Shown: positions 12,009 to 22,063 of the stretch, in pieces | How the letters are laid out: each line of letters begins with the position of its first letter | Numbering within the stretch: position 1 is the stretch's first letter | Assembly: GCF_001638985.1 (NCBI RefSeq) | Contig: NW_017265152.1 | Location: 376,849-440,848, forward strand | Source: Phycomyces blakesleeanus NRRL 1555(-) | Taxonomy: Eukaryota > Mucoromycota > Mucoromycetes > Mucorales > Phycomycetaceae | DNA: 64,000 nt | Direction of reading: 5' to 3' | Position numbers and translations under genes: made by a program | Notes under the pieces: generated by a model | The model's input: the letters and a program-made list of their open reading frames with translations, nothing else | What the model was told of the DNA's origin: nothing | Database searches by the model: none

Positions 12009-12872
12009 ATGACATTACTGGTAACAAAAGAGGTTCTCAATTTAATAATCAATCTACAAGATTCTTATTTAAGTACTCGAATAGTCCAACAAAGTAGCTC
12101 TGGTTCTAGTCGATGTTCAGTATGACTTTCTTGAGACGGGCACATTACCTGTGCCTAAATCATCTGAGATAATCCCCGTAATCACCAAATTGATGAAGCT
12201 CATCAAAGACAATGGCGGATTGATTGTTGCAACTCAGGTAATCCATTTTTTATAGCTTTGCTCATACATTTAATATTATTTTTATATTTTTATATTTTTA
12301 TTTTTAACAAGGATTGGCACCCTGACAATCATGTTAGCTTTGCTTCTAATCACAAAGACAAGCTACCTTTTCAATCGACGATCATATACCATCAAGGTAT
12401 ACCTGTTAACCAAGTTCTCTGGCCCGTTCATTGTGTGGTAGGGATAATATAACAAGTACTCTTACATAACATACATACAACACTTGTGATTGATTTATTG
12501 TGCTAGCAAAACACACACGGGGCACACATTGTAGATGCTATCCCCTCTGAGCTCATTGACTACACTGTTCAAAAAGGTCTTAACCACAACGTGGATTCAT
12601 ACAGTGGATTTGCAGACAACCAATACTTTGAGATAACCAAATTAGCAAAGATCCTTTACCAAAACCACATTGAGACAGTGATTATAGTTGGACTTGCAGC
12701 AGATTATTGTGTTAAGATGACTTGTCTAGATGCAATCAAGTTTGGATTCAAGACAATCCTTATCAAGGAAGCTACCCGTTCCGTTAATCCCGATGAGTTT
12801 GATAGTACAATGGAGCTATTGAATTCTAAAGGTGTGATAATAGCCCATGCAAAAGATTTGGCAATTGCCTAG
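12009..12872 (+). CDS. pnc1: Nicotinamidase (PNC1-like, isochorismatase fold)
   Basis: The enzyme hydrolyses nicotinamide to nicotinate and ammonia in NAD+ salvage, and in yeast it limits inhibition of sirtuins. Exons at 12009-12020, 12085-12237, 12312-12437 and 12507-12872 give about 218 aa, against 216 aa for yeast Pnc1. Catalytic residues are visible: Asp in LVLVDVQYDF, Lys in DYTVQKGL, Cys in GLAADYCVK. The metal site is the Asp-x-His of TQDWHPDNHVSF plus the His of WPVHCV. The first coding exon of only four codons (MTLL) is inferred. The second exon has no ATG and is preceded by an in-frame TAG that forms the splice acceptor, while an ATG with a GTAACA donor lies 64 nt upstream. The start is the least certain part. 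Confidence 0.88.
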
Positions 12873-13411
12873 AAATATTATGTGTAATAGAACTCGTTTT
12901 GCTTGTAACCAGGCTTTTTTTTGGTTTTTTCTTTCAAAAATTTCATTGTATAAATTGGAAGAAATATTTTTGATTTAAATCTCTGATATCATTCGAACAA
13001 AAGAAGGCAAAGGATGTTTATATATAAGTCAAGATCATTATTGATTTAACAGATATATATTATATAGCGATATTTTAGAAAACGCATTTAGGCTTGTAAT
13101 TTGGCATTACAATTTTTTGAAAAGACAGTTTTTGTCCATTCATTTAGAGAAAAAAGAGACGAAGAGAAAGATGTCTTGATATCCCTCTTTTCCTCTTGCC
13201 TGCAATGCATAATCATGTGCCTCTGCTATACAACATATGTTAAGTTTGCTCATTTAACGATATATGTTCTATATTTCATAATATGGAGCTTTTTTAAATT
13301 CGCATTGTAACGACCATTCAAAAAATGAATTCTGTTAAAATGGCTACTTCAAATTGTTTCTATTCTTTTAAGAGTAGCTTTGTAATATTCATAGAAGCAC
13401 TATATTACTTA
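12873..13411. other. Intergenic 3' flank of the nicotinamidase gene
   Basis: No gene or RNA is recognisable. An open frame at 13101-13310 does not resemble any protein I know and lacks splice partners. Confidence 0.5.
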
Positions 13412-13593
13412 GAGCATCCACAGCTGTTTGTGTAAATTTAACAAGAATGTTAATTTAGCTAGAAAATTTAGATTTTTTCATCCCCAGCGGATTGCTTAAC
13501 TAAAAGTTTTAACTGATTATTTCTCAATAATAATTACCGGCTTTTTTTTATTTTACGTAATTATTTTAGTTACACATGCCACTGTGGATGCTC
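13412..13593. mobile_element. Harbinger-like MITE, 182 bp, TTA target duplication
   Basis: The element begins GAGCATCCACAG and ends with its inverse CTGTGGATGCTC. Further inverted similarity extends inward (tgtttgtg against cacatgcca). It is flanked on both sides by TTA (13409-13411 and 13594-13596), the 3-bp duplication typical of PIF/Harbinger transposition. It contains no open frame, as expected of a non-autonomous element. The intact ends and matching target duplication suggest a fairly recent insertion. Confidence 0.8.
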
Positions 13594-14010
13594 TTATAGG
13601 CAGAAAGTGTGTGCACTGTGAAAAAGAGCAAAACAGAAAGACCCTGAAAAACTTTGGTTCTTATAGCTCAATGATTATATTATCGAAATATTGACGATAG
13701 TTCGATTACTTTCATGAGAAATGAGATATAAGGATTACAAAAGAAGGGCGTTTCAAAATCGTCTTGCATAAAATAATTTAAAAAATGAAAACTTTTCACA
13801 TTGAAAATAATACGATAAAAATTTGAAAAGCCCTATATTATTATCATTATTTTTTTTAAAAAAAAGGTATTGTTTTATTTTACGGTAAAAAGAAATTGAG
13901 CGGGAAGAAGGGTAGGAATACATTTTCGGGATATAAAGATAAGACTGGAAAGGGAGCAACTATATATATATATATATATAAACGTAAAAAATTGAGTATA
14001 AAGAAGAGAT

Positions 14011-17000
14011 TTACTCGTCGTCAGAATCAGATATGGGGGTTATATCTATCATTTCATGAGTTAATGTTGATGTCGGCTCTATGAGTACAGGAGATTGAGG
14101 ATCTTCTGTTTCAGATGCCGGATCCACTTTGTGTTCTGATTTATCAGTGTGATTCAAGACCTCCTTTTGAGCTTCCCATTCCATACGCTCCATCTACATA
14201 AATAAAAGTTGAGATAATGGTAATCTATTGAGACCCTCCAAGGTTACCTCTAATGTTTGTACTCTCTCTTGAAGAGCTCTCATAGCCGTGTAGAGCTCGT
14301 CAATTTCTCTTTTATGAGATAGCTTCTCAGACTGACATATAAAAATAACAGATATATGAGTCTTGTTTGGCTTATGCGAGTATAAGTACTATACGAGCTT
14401 ACCTTGTCATCTATAGAGACGTTTGTCTTTAATTTCATCTGATACTCTTTGATTTTCTGTCCAAGACTGTTTATTTCATCCTCCCATTGGCTAATAAAAA
14501 AATAGAGTCATTATAATTGTAATGAATAATATTATATATCTACCTTTTCTTGTCTTCCAATGCACGGTTTTCCGTTTGAAGACTAGTTACTAGCTCTTCC
14601 ATGCTCCATGATTGAGATAGCAAATGATCAATGTATTGTTTTTGTTTTTCAAGATCAGCCGTGTCTTCCTCCCTAAAAATTCGACGTGTTATGTTATGTT
14701 TTTTTTTTAAAAAAAAACAAAACTTGATCTTACCAAAGTAGCATTTGCTGCGTTAGTTGCTCTACACGATGCTCATATTCTGACATTCTTTCCAGCTCTG
14801 GTTGAATAGTGGAAAGCTCATTTTCCAAATTGAACGCCCTTTACACAAAAGTTAATATCAGTTTAATCCCAATCTTTCTTATATATACAATTACTTTTGT
14901 CGAGCTTCTTCAAGCTGTGTTTTTTGCTCTGCTAACAGTCTTTCGTATTCAGCCAGCTGTAATTGTGCAGCATCTGCTTGGTGCTTCCAATCTTTGCGCA
15001 TCTCACGGTACCCTCGCAATTTACTAGATTGCTCGTCTTCCCATTTAATATGCTTTTGTTTTGTCATTGCAGATTCCAATTTCAGTTTTTCTAAAGTATC
15101 TGTGGTTTGCTTTAATTGCGCTTTCAACATGCGTGTCGTGTTGTACTGAAATAATAATGGTTTTTGGTTGGTACTTATTACTCAAAGTGAAAAAAAGGTC
15201 GTGTATCTTACCAGTTGTTGTCTTTCCGCTTCAACTGAACTGTCTAATACATGCTCACGATGCAATCTTCCAATGTGTTGAAGATGTTGTTGCTTGAGAA
15301 AAAGCTCAAAATTGAGTTCGTTTCTCAATAAAAGCACCTCACGCTTCAGAGCAGCAACTAAGTGTCTTGTTTCAGGAAGGTTCGGGCAATTGTCCTTTGG
15401 AACTTCAGAATTTTGTGTGTGTGAAGCTACGCCGTGGTCTTCTAGTTGAGGTGTGTTGACACCTGAAGGTGGCGGCGAAGACAATCGTTCAAGGCCAGCG
15501 TCCTTGAATCTCACACACGTTAATTTTTCTTCATTTTGCAGTAGATTCCTACTTACCCAGATATCATCACCAACAAGTACTTCAACACCACTTTTCAAGG
15601 CCCGGTGCACCTGAATAATGTTAGAGATCATTGGCTTCGGCTTCGGCTTCGGCTTCGATTTTGATTTTGTACTTGTACTTGTACTTTGGGTTGGTTTGGT
15701 TACTTCATTCGCTTCACACTCTGAGATCGATGGTTTAAACTGGTTGTTTTCGTCGATAACTTCATTTTCTGCATTCGCCTCTTTTGAAACATCCTCGCAG
15801 GTTTCTTCTAGAGTCTCAACACATGTCTCATTGTTTTCATCCTCATGTCCCTTTGTTCCTTCATTGTCTTCTTCGTTATCTTTCTCTTTTAATATGCTCT
15901 TCTCCGGAGCAAGCACATCTTTGTCCAAACGAGTAATATTGCCTGTTTGGACCCATAGGGTCTCATCCAAAAGATCCTGTGGCTGATAATGTTCTCGCTC
16001 ATTTCCAGCGCTAAATGCTACGCGCGAAGCAGCATTAGTCAAATCAAGACTCATAATCTGTGCAATCACATCTGGAGGTTCCATTTTCATCCAACGTGAT
16101 CGATCTGTTAGTTCTGTCTCAGGATCCATTGAGACCAGATTAGGATGCAACATGTGCCGTGTTACTTGTAACTGTAAATTGGTAGAAGAAAAATAACATC
16201 AGATTAACTTATTTGCTTTAGGGTTGTACATACCATGGTCCGTGTTCGGAAAGTTTCCTCGTCAAATTCTTCTGGTAGGTTAAAACCATTTGTTTTAAAG
16301 TATCCATACGGTTTGTGAAGAAAACGAAGAAAATTGCATGGGTATAAACCATACAAGGAAGTGAAAAAAGGTCCAGTTTGAGGGTTTGAAGGCGGCGCAG
16401 ATAATTTTGAAAATGTATAATCTTTTATAAGCATAGATAAAATCAGTTTTATGCGTACACACGTAGCTAAATCAGAATGAAAGACTTACCGACACAATCC
16501 CAATTATCGTGCTCTTGTTGAGAGTTCCCCTTATCTTCTGGAGTATATCCCTTAGGTGACTTGTTCTTGCGCATATCTCGTAATTGATCCCAGCAAAGAG
16601 CTCTGGCAAAAATGTAAAAAAGCTTCGGAAGAAAAGGAGGTAAAGAAGTACAGATTCGAGGAAGAAGCATAATCATGTTGGTTACTGAGATAGCGATCAG
16701 AGTTGTTGAGTTGTCATACTAGTAAAAGAAATTGACAGTTAAACACTAGCAAGTAAAACGCAATAAAATTCTTACCATCAATGATTGTAACATTGAATTA
16801 AAAAGAGCCGTTTCCAATATTTCATGCAAATGGGTACGCTTATCAAAAATAGGTAAGCTTACATTATATATAGTCTAATAGTTATGTATTACCTTGCGTA
16901 TCATAAATTCACTAAGCAAATATACAACTTGAAGTCGATGCTTACTTGAAAGAAAGTACTCGTTCAGCAGCATAAAAAACGGCTAGAAGTCAAGGAATAA

Positions 17001-17746
17001 TTACTCTTAATCTATGTTGTCTTTCTTTTACCGTTATTAATAGTCTATTATACCTTTGGCTGGTCAGCACCCAACGTTAACAGAATAATTTTTAGATTCT
17101 TTGACCATTCGTCTTGTTCGAGATCTAGTAATGCTTGGTGCTGCATCTTCATTCGATCGGTTTCGTCTTTTCCAGTGCTATTTTCGAGTTCTTCAAGATT
17201 AATCTCTTCACGTTGGTGATAGCTTTCTGCCCATGCCAGGTACTGATCGACAATAAAACGACAATATTTTGGCTCGGCTGCAGGATTCTTTCGACATTGT
17301 TTCTGCTCTGCAATAAGACAATCTGATACGATTTCGCGTGCCTCTTTTTTTATTTGGTCTGTGTAAGGTGCTGTGGTCAGGATTGGTTTGAGAACGGGTT
17401 CCCACCAATCCTGAAAGATGCGAGGAGATTTGAGAATTGGTAGCAAGTGATGTACGAAACATAAGATTAGGAAATGTTGATTGTGAGTGAGAACTGCTTC
17501 AGGGCTACTTGACACGGCTGCAGCGTCCTTGAGTGGAATGCCGGTCTGGCCGAACAAGGCGATGAGTTCAGTCGATAGTTTGTCAATGGCATTATCGCCA
17601 GAATTTTGCGTGGAATTATCAGTGTCAGAGCTGGTCTGCTCATCGAGATATTTCTCAATGACGTCCAGAGTGGCTTGACCATCTGAATCTGCAGTAGCAG
17701 ACTTAATTGACTGACTAGCAGAACGAGCAATCTCCTTGAGACTCAT
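14011..17746 (-). CDS. tsc1: Hamartin (TSC1), TSC complex subunit
   Basis: Hamartin stabilises tuberin (TSC2), the GTPase-activating protein that holds Rheb and so TORC1 in check. The gene runs from ATG 17744-17746 to a TAA at 14011-14013, with about a dozen exons giving roughly 1,000 aa. The helical N-terminal domain starts MSLKEIARSASQSIKSAT. The diagnostic core contains MIMLLPRICTSLPPFLPKL, FTSLYGLYPCNFLRFL and the RSRWMKMEPPDVIAQIMSLD segment, each alignable by eye with hamartin. A low-complexity acidic and Ser/Lys/Pro-rich middle (about 15560-15950) follows, then a long C-terminal coiled coil (LKREVLLLRNELNFELFLKQ, like the human segment that binds tuberin and TBC1D7). The tail is acidic and ends ISDSDDE. 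Five minus-strand genes follow one another here, but spacing shows separate transcription units. Confidence 0.92.
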
Positions 17747-17904
17747 GCGTGTCTAAAAAAAGGAGAAGGAGAAGAGGAGCTATGGAGTATGAAAAAGCAA
17801 GTCCCGCCATTTCATCAAGACAAAAGAGACAATTTATATAATAAAAAAAGACAATTATATTTATACAAGGAGATGGAATGAAGTAAAGAATAACAAGTAA
17901 AAGT

Positions 17905-18660
17905 TCAATAATTAATACGAGCAAATCCTGGTCGTTCTAGCTTGACGTGTGTTACAGGATTGCGAACATGATCGGGGATCACCATGGTCTTTAGGGTGGT
18001 TTTGATTTCTTTGATTTGGATGCCTCGGTAGATGAGCTCATCCCGACCGTCATCCGGTAAGTTTTGATTTGCGTGGAATTCTGATTCTACTGGTGGTGTA
18101 CTTAACGTATCATTGAGACGAGGTGAATTGTACGGAGAAGTAGCAGAGGCAGAAGAGGAGCGAGGGGAGCCATTATTGGATTCTTTGGAGGATCCACTCG
18201 TTTGGCTGGCTTCATCACTGAGTTCTCGCTGAACTTGCTTGTCTTGATTCTTTGACTTCCAGCCAATCGAAAAGAACCTTCTTCGACTTGGTTTTAGATC
18301 TTCTGGGGAATTGTGAGTCGGGGAAGTATTTTTAGGGACAATTGAAGCCATTCCAGAAGAAAGAGAGGATGGGGCACCACCAGAGGTAGACATGTGGACA
18401 GCAGAAGCAATTATAGCTGATACTGCTTCGAGTGTGAGGGGTTCTGCATTGATTTGTCTCGGTTTTAGATCAACTGGAGATTGTATAGGTGAGACTGGAG
18501 CATGGATAATCGGATTATGATGTTCAAAATAATCTTCAGGAACATCTTGGGGTGTGAGTGGTGGGGATAGTTGACAAGGCTTTCCACTGATGATCGAAGC
18601 CATGCCTGATGTGAGAGACGACTGTGGCTCGTCAAGGGTCCGTGTGCGAGAGCGAAACAT
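17905..18660 (-). CDS. Uncharacterised Ser/Pro-rich protein with duplicated SGMASI motif
   Basis: I do not recognise this protein. The ATG at 18658-18660 is preferred over one 300 nt upstream because the upstream extension overlaps the last exons of the neighbouring lipase gene. It gives one 251-aa exon. The sequence is mostly disordered: many SP/TP dipeptides (LSPPLTPQD, SPIQSPVD, SPTHNSPED), a Ser-rich run, and a basic patch SRRRFFSIGWKSKN. A short motif occurs twice (SSLTSGMASI near residue 14, SSLSSGMASI near residue 98). The last 45 residues (starting ELIYRGIQIKEIKTTLK) look like an ordered conserved tail. The phosphosite-rich layout suggests a regulatory or scaffold protein; that is inference. 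It lies 112 bp downstream of the lipase and 158 bp upstream of TSC1. Confidence 0.7.
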   Translation of the reverse strand: MFRSRTRTLDEPQSSLTSGMASIISGKPCQLSPPLTPQDVPEDYFEHHNPIIHAPVSPIQSPVDLKPRQINAEPLTLEAVSAIIASAVHMSTSGGAPSSLSSGMASIVPKNTSPTHNSPEDLKPSRRRFFSIGWKSKNQDKQVQRELSDEASQTSGSSKESNNGSPRSSSASATSPYNSPRLNDTLSTPPVESEFHANQNLPDDGRDELIYRGIQIKEIKTTLKTMVIPDHVRNPVTHVKLERPGFARINY

Positions 18661-18772
18661 TATAGAAGAAGAAGATGAAGAGTAAAAATGAGGACAAACA
18701 TTAATTAAAAAAAAAGAGACACCGATGTGTAACGTTACGCGTTCTTTATTCATATTTTTTTTTAGGTATGGT

Positions 18773-20471
18773 TTATTGTAAGTATGGACGATCAGGGCCA
18801 GGACATTGAATAGTAATATTCTCAAGTGTATACTTCTTGGTTTTTTCTTCAGGAGTAGAGAACATGTTCTAGGAATTAAATTTGATAGAGAAATAATAAA
18901 CAATTGTAATATAATCACAGCTATTGGTAGGGTACCTACATTCCATAATACAATGGCCATGACCTGATTGGCGCATTTGTTCGGATGAAAACTGTATATA
19001 TAAGCAGTATCAGATGATTGTCTGGTTTATTACAACCCAAATATTATAATTACCAGTCAAATCCGCTCAGATAGTGCTGCTTATATTGCCCCACGGGAAA
19101 GAACATAAATCCAGGTTGGTAACCAACCCCAAATTGCCTGTCATTTAACTCGTTATACTCGAATGCTATTTTTTCTAGTCTGGTATTATACTCCATCACC
19201 ACGAGGTCAGCAGCTAGAGTAGGAGAAACCGGTCACTCTCGAATATATATTCTCAACCTTCCCGTCGCCGCTTCTATCCTTATCCTTCTGTCTTCACTTA
19301 CCTAAACGCTGCTTTTCGTCACCCTGGATGCACGAACATACCGAGAGATGAGAAGGGTCAAGAATAAACTCACAATAAGGATCTCCTCTTGACGCTTCAT
19401 AAACACTTGAGACCTATAAGATTTCAATTTAGTCAAACGTTTTTCTATCATTCATTCCTTACATTAAATAATGCAACCAGATTGACAAATGACTTGCCAA
19501 CTTCTGTTCGCAGCCGTTCCATCACTTGTCGCATACTATCTTCAAATACATCTGCGTCTGCTTGGCTTGGAAGACCCGTTCTTTCGTCATTGCATAAAAC
19601 ACAAATGTTGTTAGCTCCCACAAATATGGTAATGAGCTTCCATTCATCTCTAATTGAATCGTAACTGCTCGATTTTAGCAGTCTCACTAGTCGAGTCACT
19701 TCAATGTCTAAATCCTGCACTTTTGCACCTGTGACCTATAGGAGGTTGATTTTGAATATAAGACACATCAAAAGACGATGATAAATAAAGTATAATACAA
19801 CAAGTGAGAAGCTTACTGCATTATTCAGTCTTTTTCCTCGTGCCATAGGTAAAGTCACTCCTTCTGGTGCCCCGTGTGTATTAGTGAAATGTGACATGAA
19901 GTTTGTTAAAGTATGTTCCCCAACATCTGCCCCAACCGAGAATGCTTTGCCTCGGTGCTCCCAAACAGATGCAAACGGGGGTCTCCCTAAAAAAATTGAG
20001 CAAAATCAAAATAAACGCATAGGTGGCGTCATATATAGCTAGATTCTTACCAGATATCATGCCAAATCCTGCAGTTATACTATCTCCAAGTGCGATAACA
20101 CTCTTGATATCCTTTTTATTTTTTATTATTATATTGTTTCGATAGAATAAGGTAGCTAAGATAGATGTGTTTGACTTGACAAAAGTGCTTACTTGAGGTC
20201 GAAGATGCTTGGCATCTCTGTTCTCTATAGAATCGTCCCAATAGAAGGGTGGACATTTGAATGCAGGAACCTGATGTAGACAGCTGCCGTCTCGATCAGT
20301 TCTATTTGTGTGGGGAAGTGTGTTGTAAAACTGCTCGAGAACATGCACCCATGCATCGGTATAAGGTTTTATTAGCCCTGTTGGCTTGCTACCAATGGGT
20401 ACTTGAAGTACATCACCTAGTATAGGAGATACTAAGAGTACAAGACTGGATATAATATGATTGAGTCTCAT
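18773..20471 (-). CDS. Secreted GDSL phospholipase B1-like
   Basis: A GDSL/SGNH hydrolase of the PLB1 type, which in animals removes both acyl chains from phospholipids. The N-terminus (MRLNHIISSLVLLVSPILGD) is a signal peptide, so secretion or the cell surface is likely. The nucleophile block is VIALGDSITAGFG. The block III Asn is in TIFVGANNIC, and the catalytic Asp-x-x-His is in SGFDCFHPNKC, which is split by an intron and restored on splicing. Downstream QVMAIVLWNNM matches the family ending. Cys pairs and NRT/NTS N-glycosylation sequons are present. Multiple introns (for example 19978-20050 and 20105-20193) interrupt the gene. The stop is TAA at 18773-18775. Substrate range among lysophospholipases and lipases cannot be set from sequence. 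Confidence 0.85.
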
Positions 20472-20657
20472 AAAGAAACTGATTTGAAAGTTTGAAAGAA
20501 AGAAAATGAATGATCAAATCAATGAGCTTAATCACAATATATAAGACACACAAAAAATAAGCCAGAACAATGGTCACGGGGAAATAGAATGTGCATTATA
20601 TGGACTTGCTGAAAAGTGGGGTTGGATGACGTTTTATATGTACAGTAAAGCAAAGGA

Positions 20658-21748
20658 TCACAGTACCAGAAAGAAATCCTGCTCAACTGCCTCTTTGACA
20701 GACAACTTTCCGTGCTCAGAAGCGTACTCTTTTAACTGCCCGTAGTCTTCCTCAGTGACAAACATAAAAGTATCGTCTGTCCACAGACAAAGAGAGAACT
20801 GAGGATCCAATGCACAAATCATCTCCAGCATATCCTTACAATCCTTCATAATATCATTAGCCAGTGAATGGTTAAGGTACAAAAACTTACTTTTGGTTCC
20901 ATACCCAAGGTCAGCCCGACCTCTTCCATAGTGCACACTTTGAGCTTCTGCTTTGCGATTAATATATATATATATATTTAATTTAATTTCTTATTTACCT
21001 TTACGAGGAGTTTGATCTTCTCACTATACTTTACAAATCTGGCGTCTTTCCTCTTTTGTTCTCTTTCTTCCTCCTTCAACTTTCGTTGACGTTCATCTTG
21101 CTCTCTTTTTGCATTCTTGGCTTGAGTTTTCCGAAGTTGATCCAACTAACAAAAAATAATAAATAACCAAACTTTTTTCTGTTCTTTCTATATTGCCAGC
21201 TATTACCTCATCTGCCCGTCGAATAGATTCCTCTAGTTTGCGTTGTCGATACTCTTCTTCCTGTCTCTGCTCCTGAGCTTTTCTGACTTCATTTTGTTGG
21301 TGCAAATACTAATTAAAAATACTGTAAATAAACAATGCAATATAAGGAGTACATATTCACATTTTCTTACCTCTTGGTATTGTCTTCTTTGCTCTTTTCG
21401 CTTCAACTTCTCGCCGCGTTTCTTTCCAATCTTACGGACACGTGTTGCTGTTGACGAGCCTTCGGCTGGATCTCCAGCTTCAATCTCATCTGCAACTGTG
21501 TCAGAATCATTAAGGTCCTGGTCTTCATCAATCACAGCATCCCGAGTGAATTCTAATAAATCTCTGTAGTGAGCTTGATCGTTGTGATTAAGAATGCAAA
21601 AAAAAGCCAACATGAGCTTACCTGCCTCCAATGCATGAGCTAATTGTGTTTGCTGTTCTCTGCGAATTGAAAGTAAGAAGCCAATTCCCAAAAGGCACAA
21701 TATTAGTGGCACAAAGATGATGAATGGAAGGTCGTCTTTTGATGTCAT
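20658..21748 (-). CDS. DDRGK domain-containing protein 1 (UFBP1)-like
   Basis: In animals and plants DDRGK1/UFBP1 is an ER-membrane adaptor of the UFM1 ligase UFL1. This gene has the family architecture: an N-terminal membrane anchor (PFIIFVPLILCLLGIGFLLS), then a linker with acidic and RKIGKKRGEKLKRKEQRRQ segments, then a long Glu/Lys/Arg coiled coil, then a winged-helix-like end. The C-terminal part reads VCTMEEVGLTLGM, then DDTFMFVTEEDYGQLKEYAS and HGKLSVKEAVEQ. These line up with the LEDLASQVGL, DDRGKFIYIT and RGRVSIAELAQ segments of DDRGK1. The name-giving DDRGKF is DDTFMF here, so the RGK is missing. Introns are short; one at about 20844-20890 splits the winged helix. Five exons give about 270 aa, near the usual 300. 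It could be a divergent relative rather than a true orthologue. Confidence 0.7.
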
Positions 21749-22063
21749 TCAACTGAGAAGAAAAATAGAAATATATAAAATATAAAATATAAAAAAAAAA
21801 GATTGGAGTACACCTAAAGGAAAACTTGAAATCACTCTGGGCTAAAAATTAATATCATTCATATGTATAATGTTCACATTTATTATCTTCACATTTACGC
21901 ATATCAATAAGGTCAATGTATGTAGTAAAAAAAGGGAATTACAAATTAAACGATCGTTTATTAACTTAATTCTAGTAAACGTCATGGTCCTTTAACCAAC
22001 TTTCTTTTTTGGGATATAAGAATATACATATATATATGGTTTCTTTAGAATTAATTGGAATCA
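21749..22063. other. Short intergenic region
   Basis: This contains the 5' flank of the DDRGK1-like gene and the 3' flank of the ARM-repeat gene. It is AT-rich, with no motif I can support. Confidence 0.5.

Noticed and set aside
15618..15986. 122-codon plus-strand frame with Phe-Gly repeats
   Set aside because: It is antisense to the Lys/Pro/Ser-rich linker of TSC1, whose frame is supported by conserved domains on both sides.
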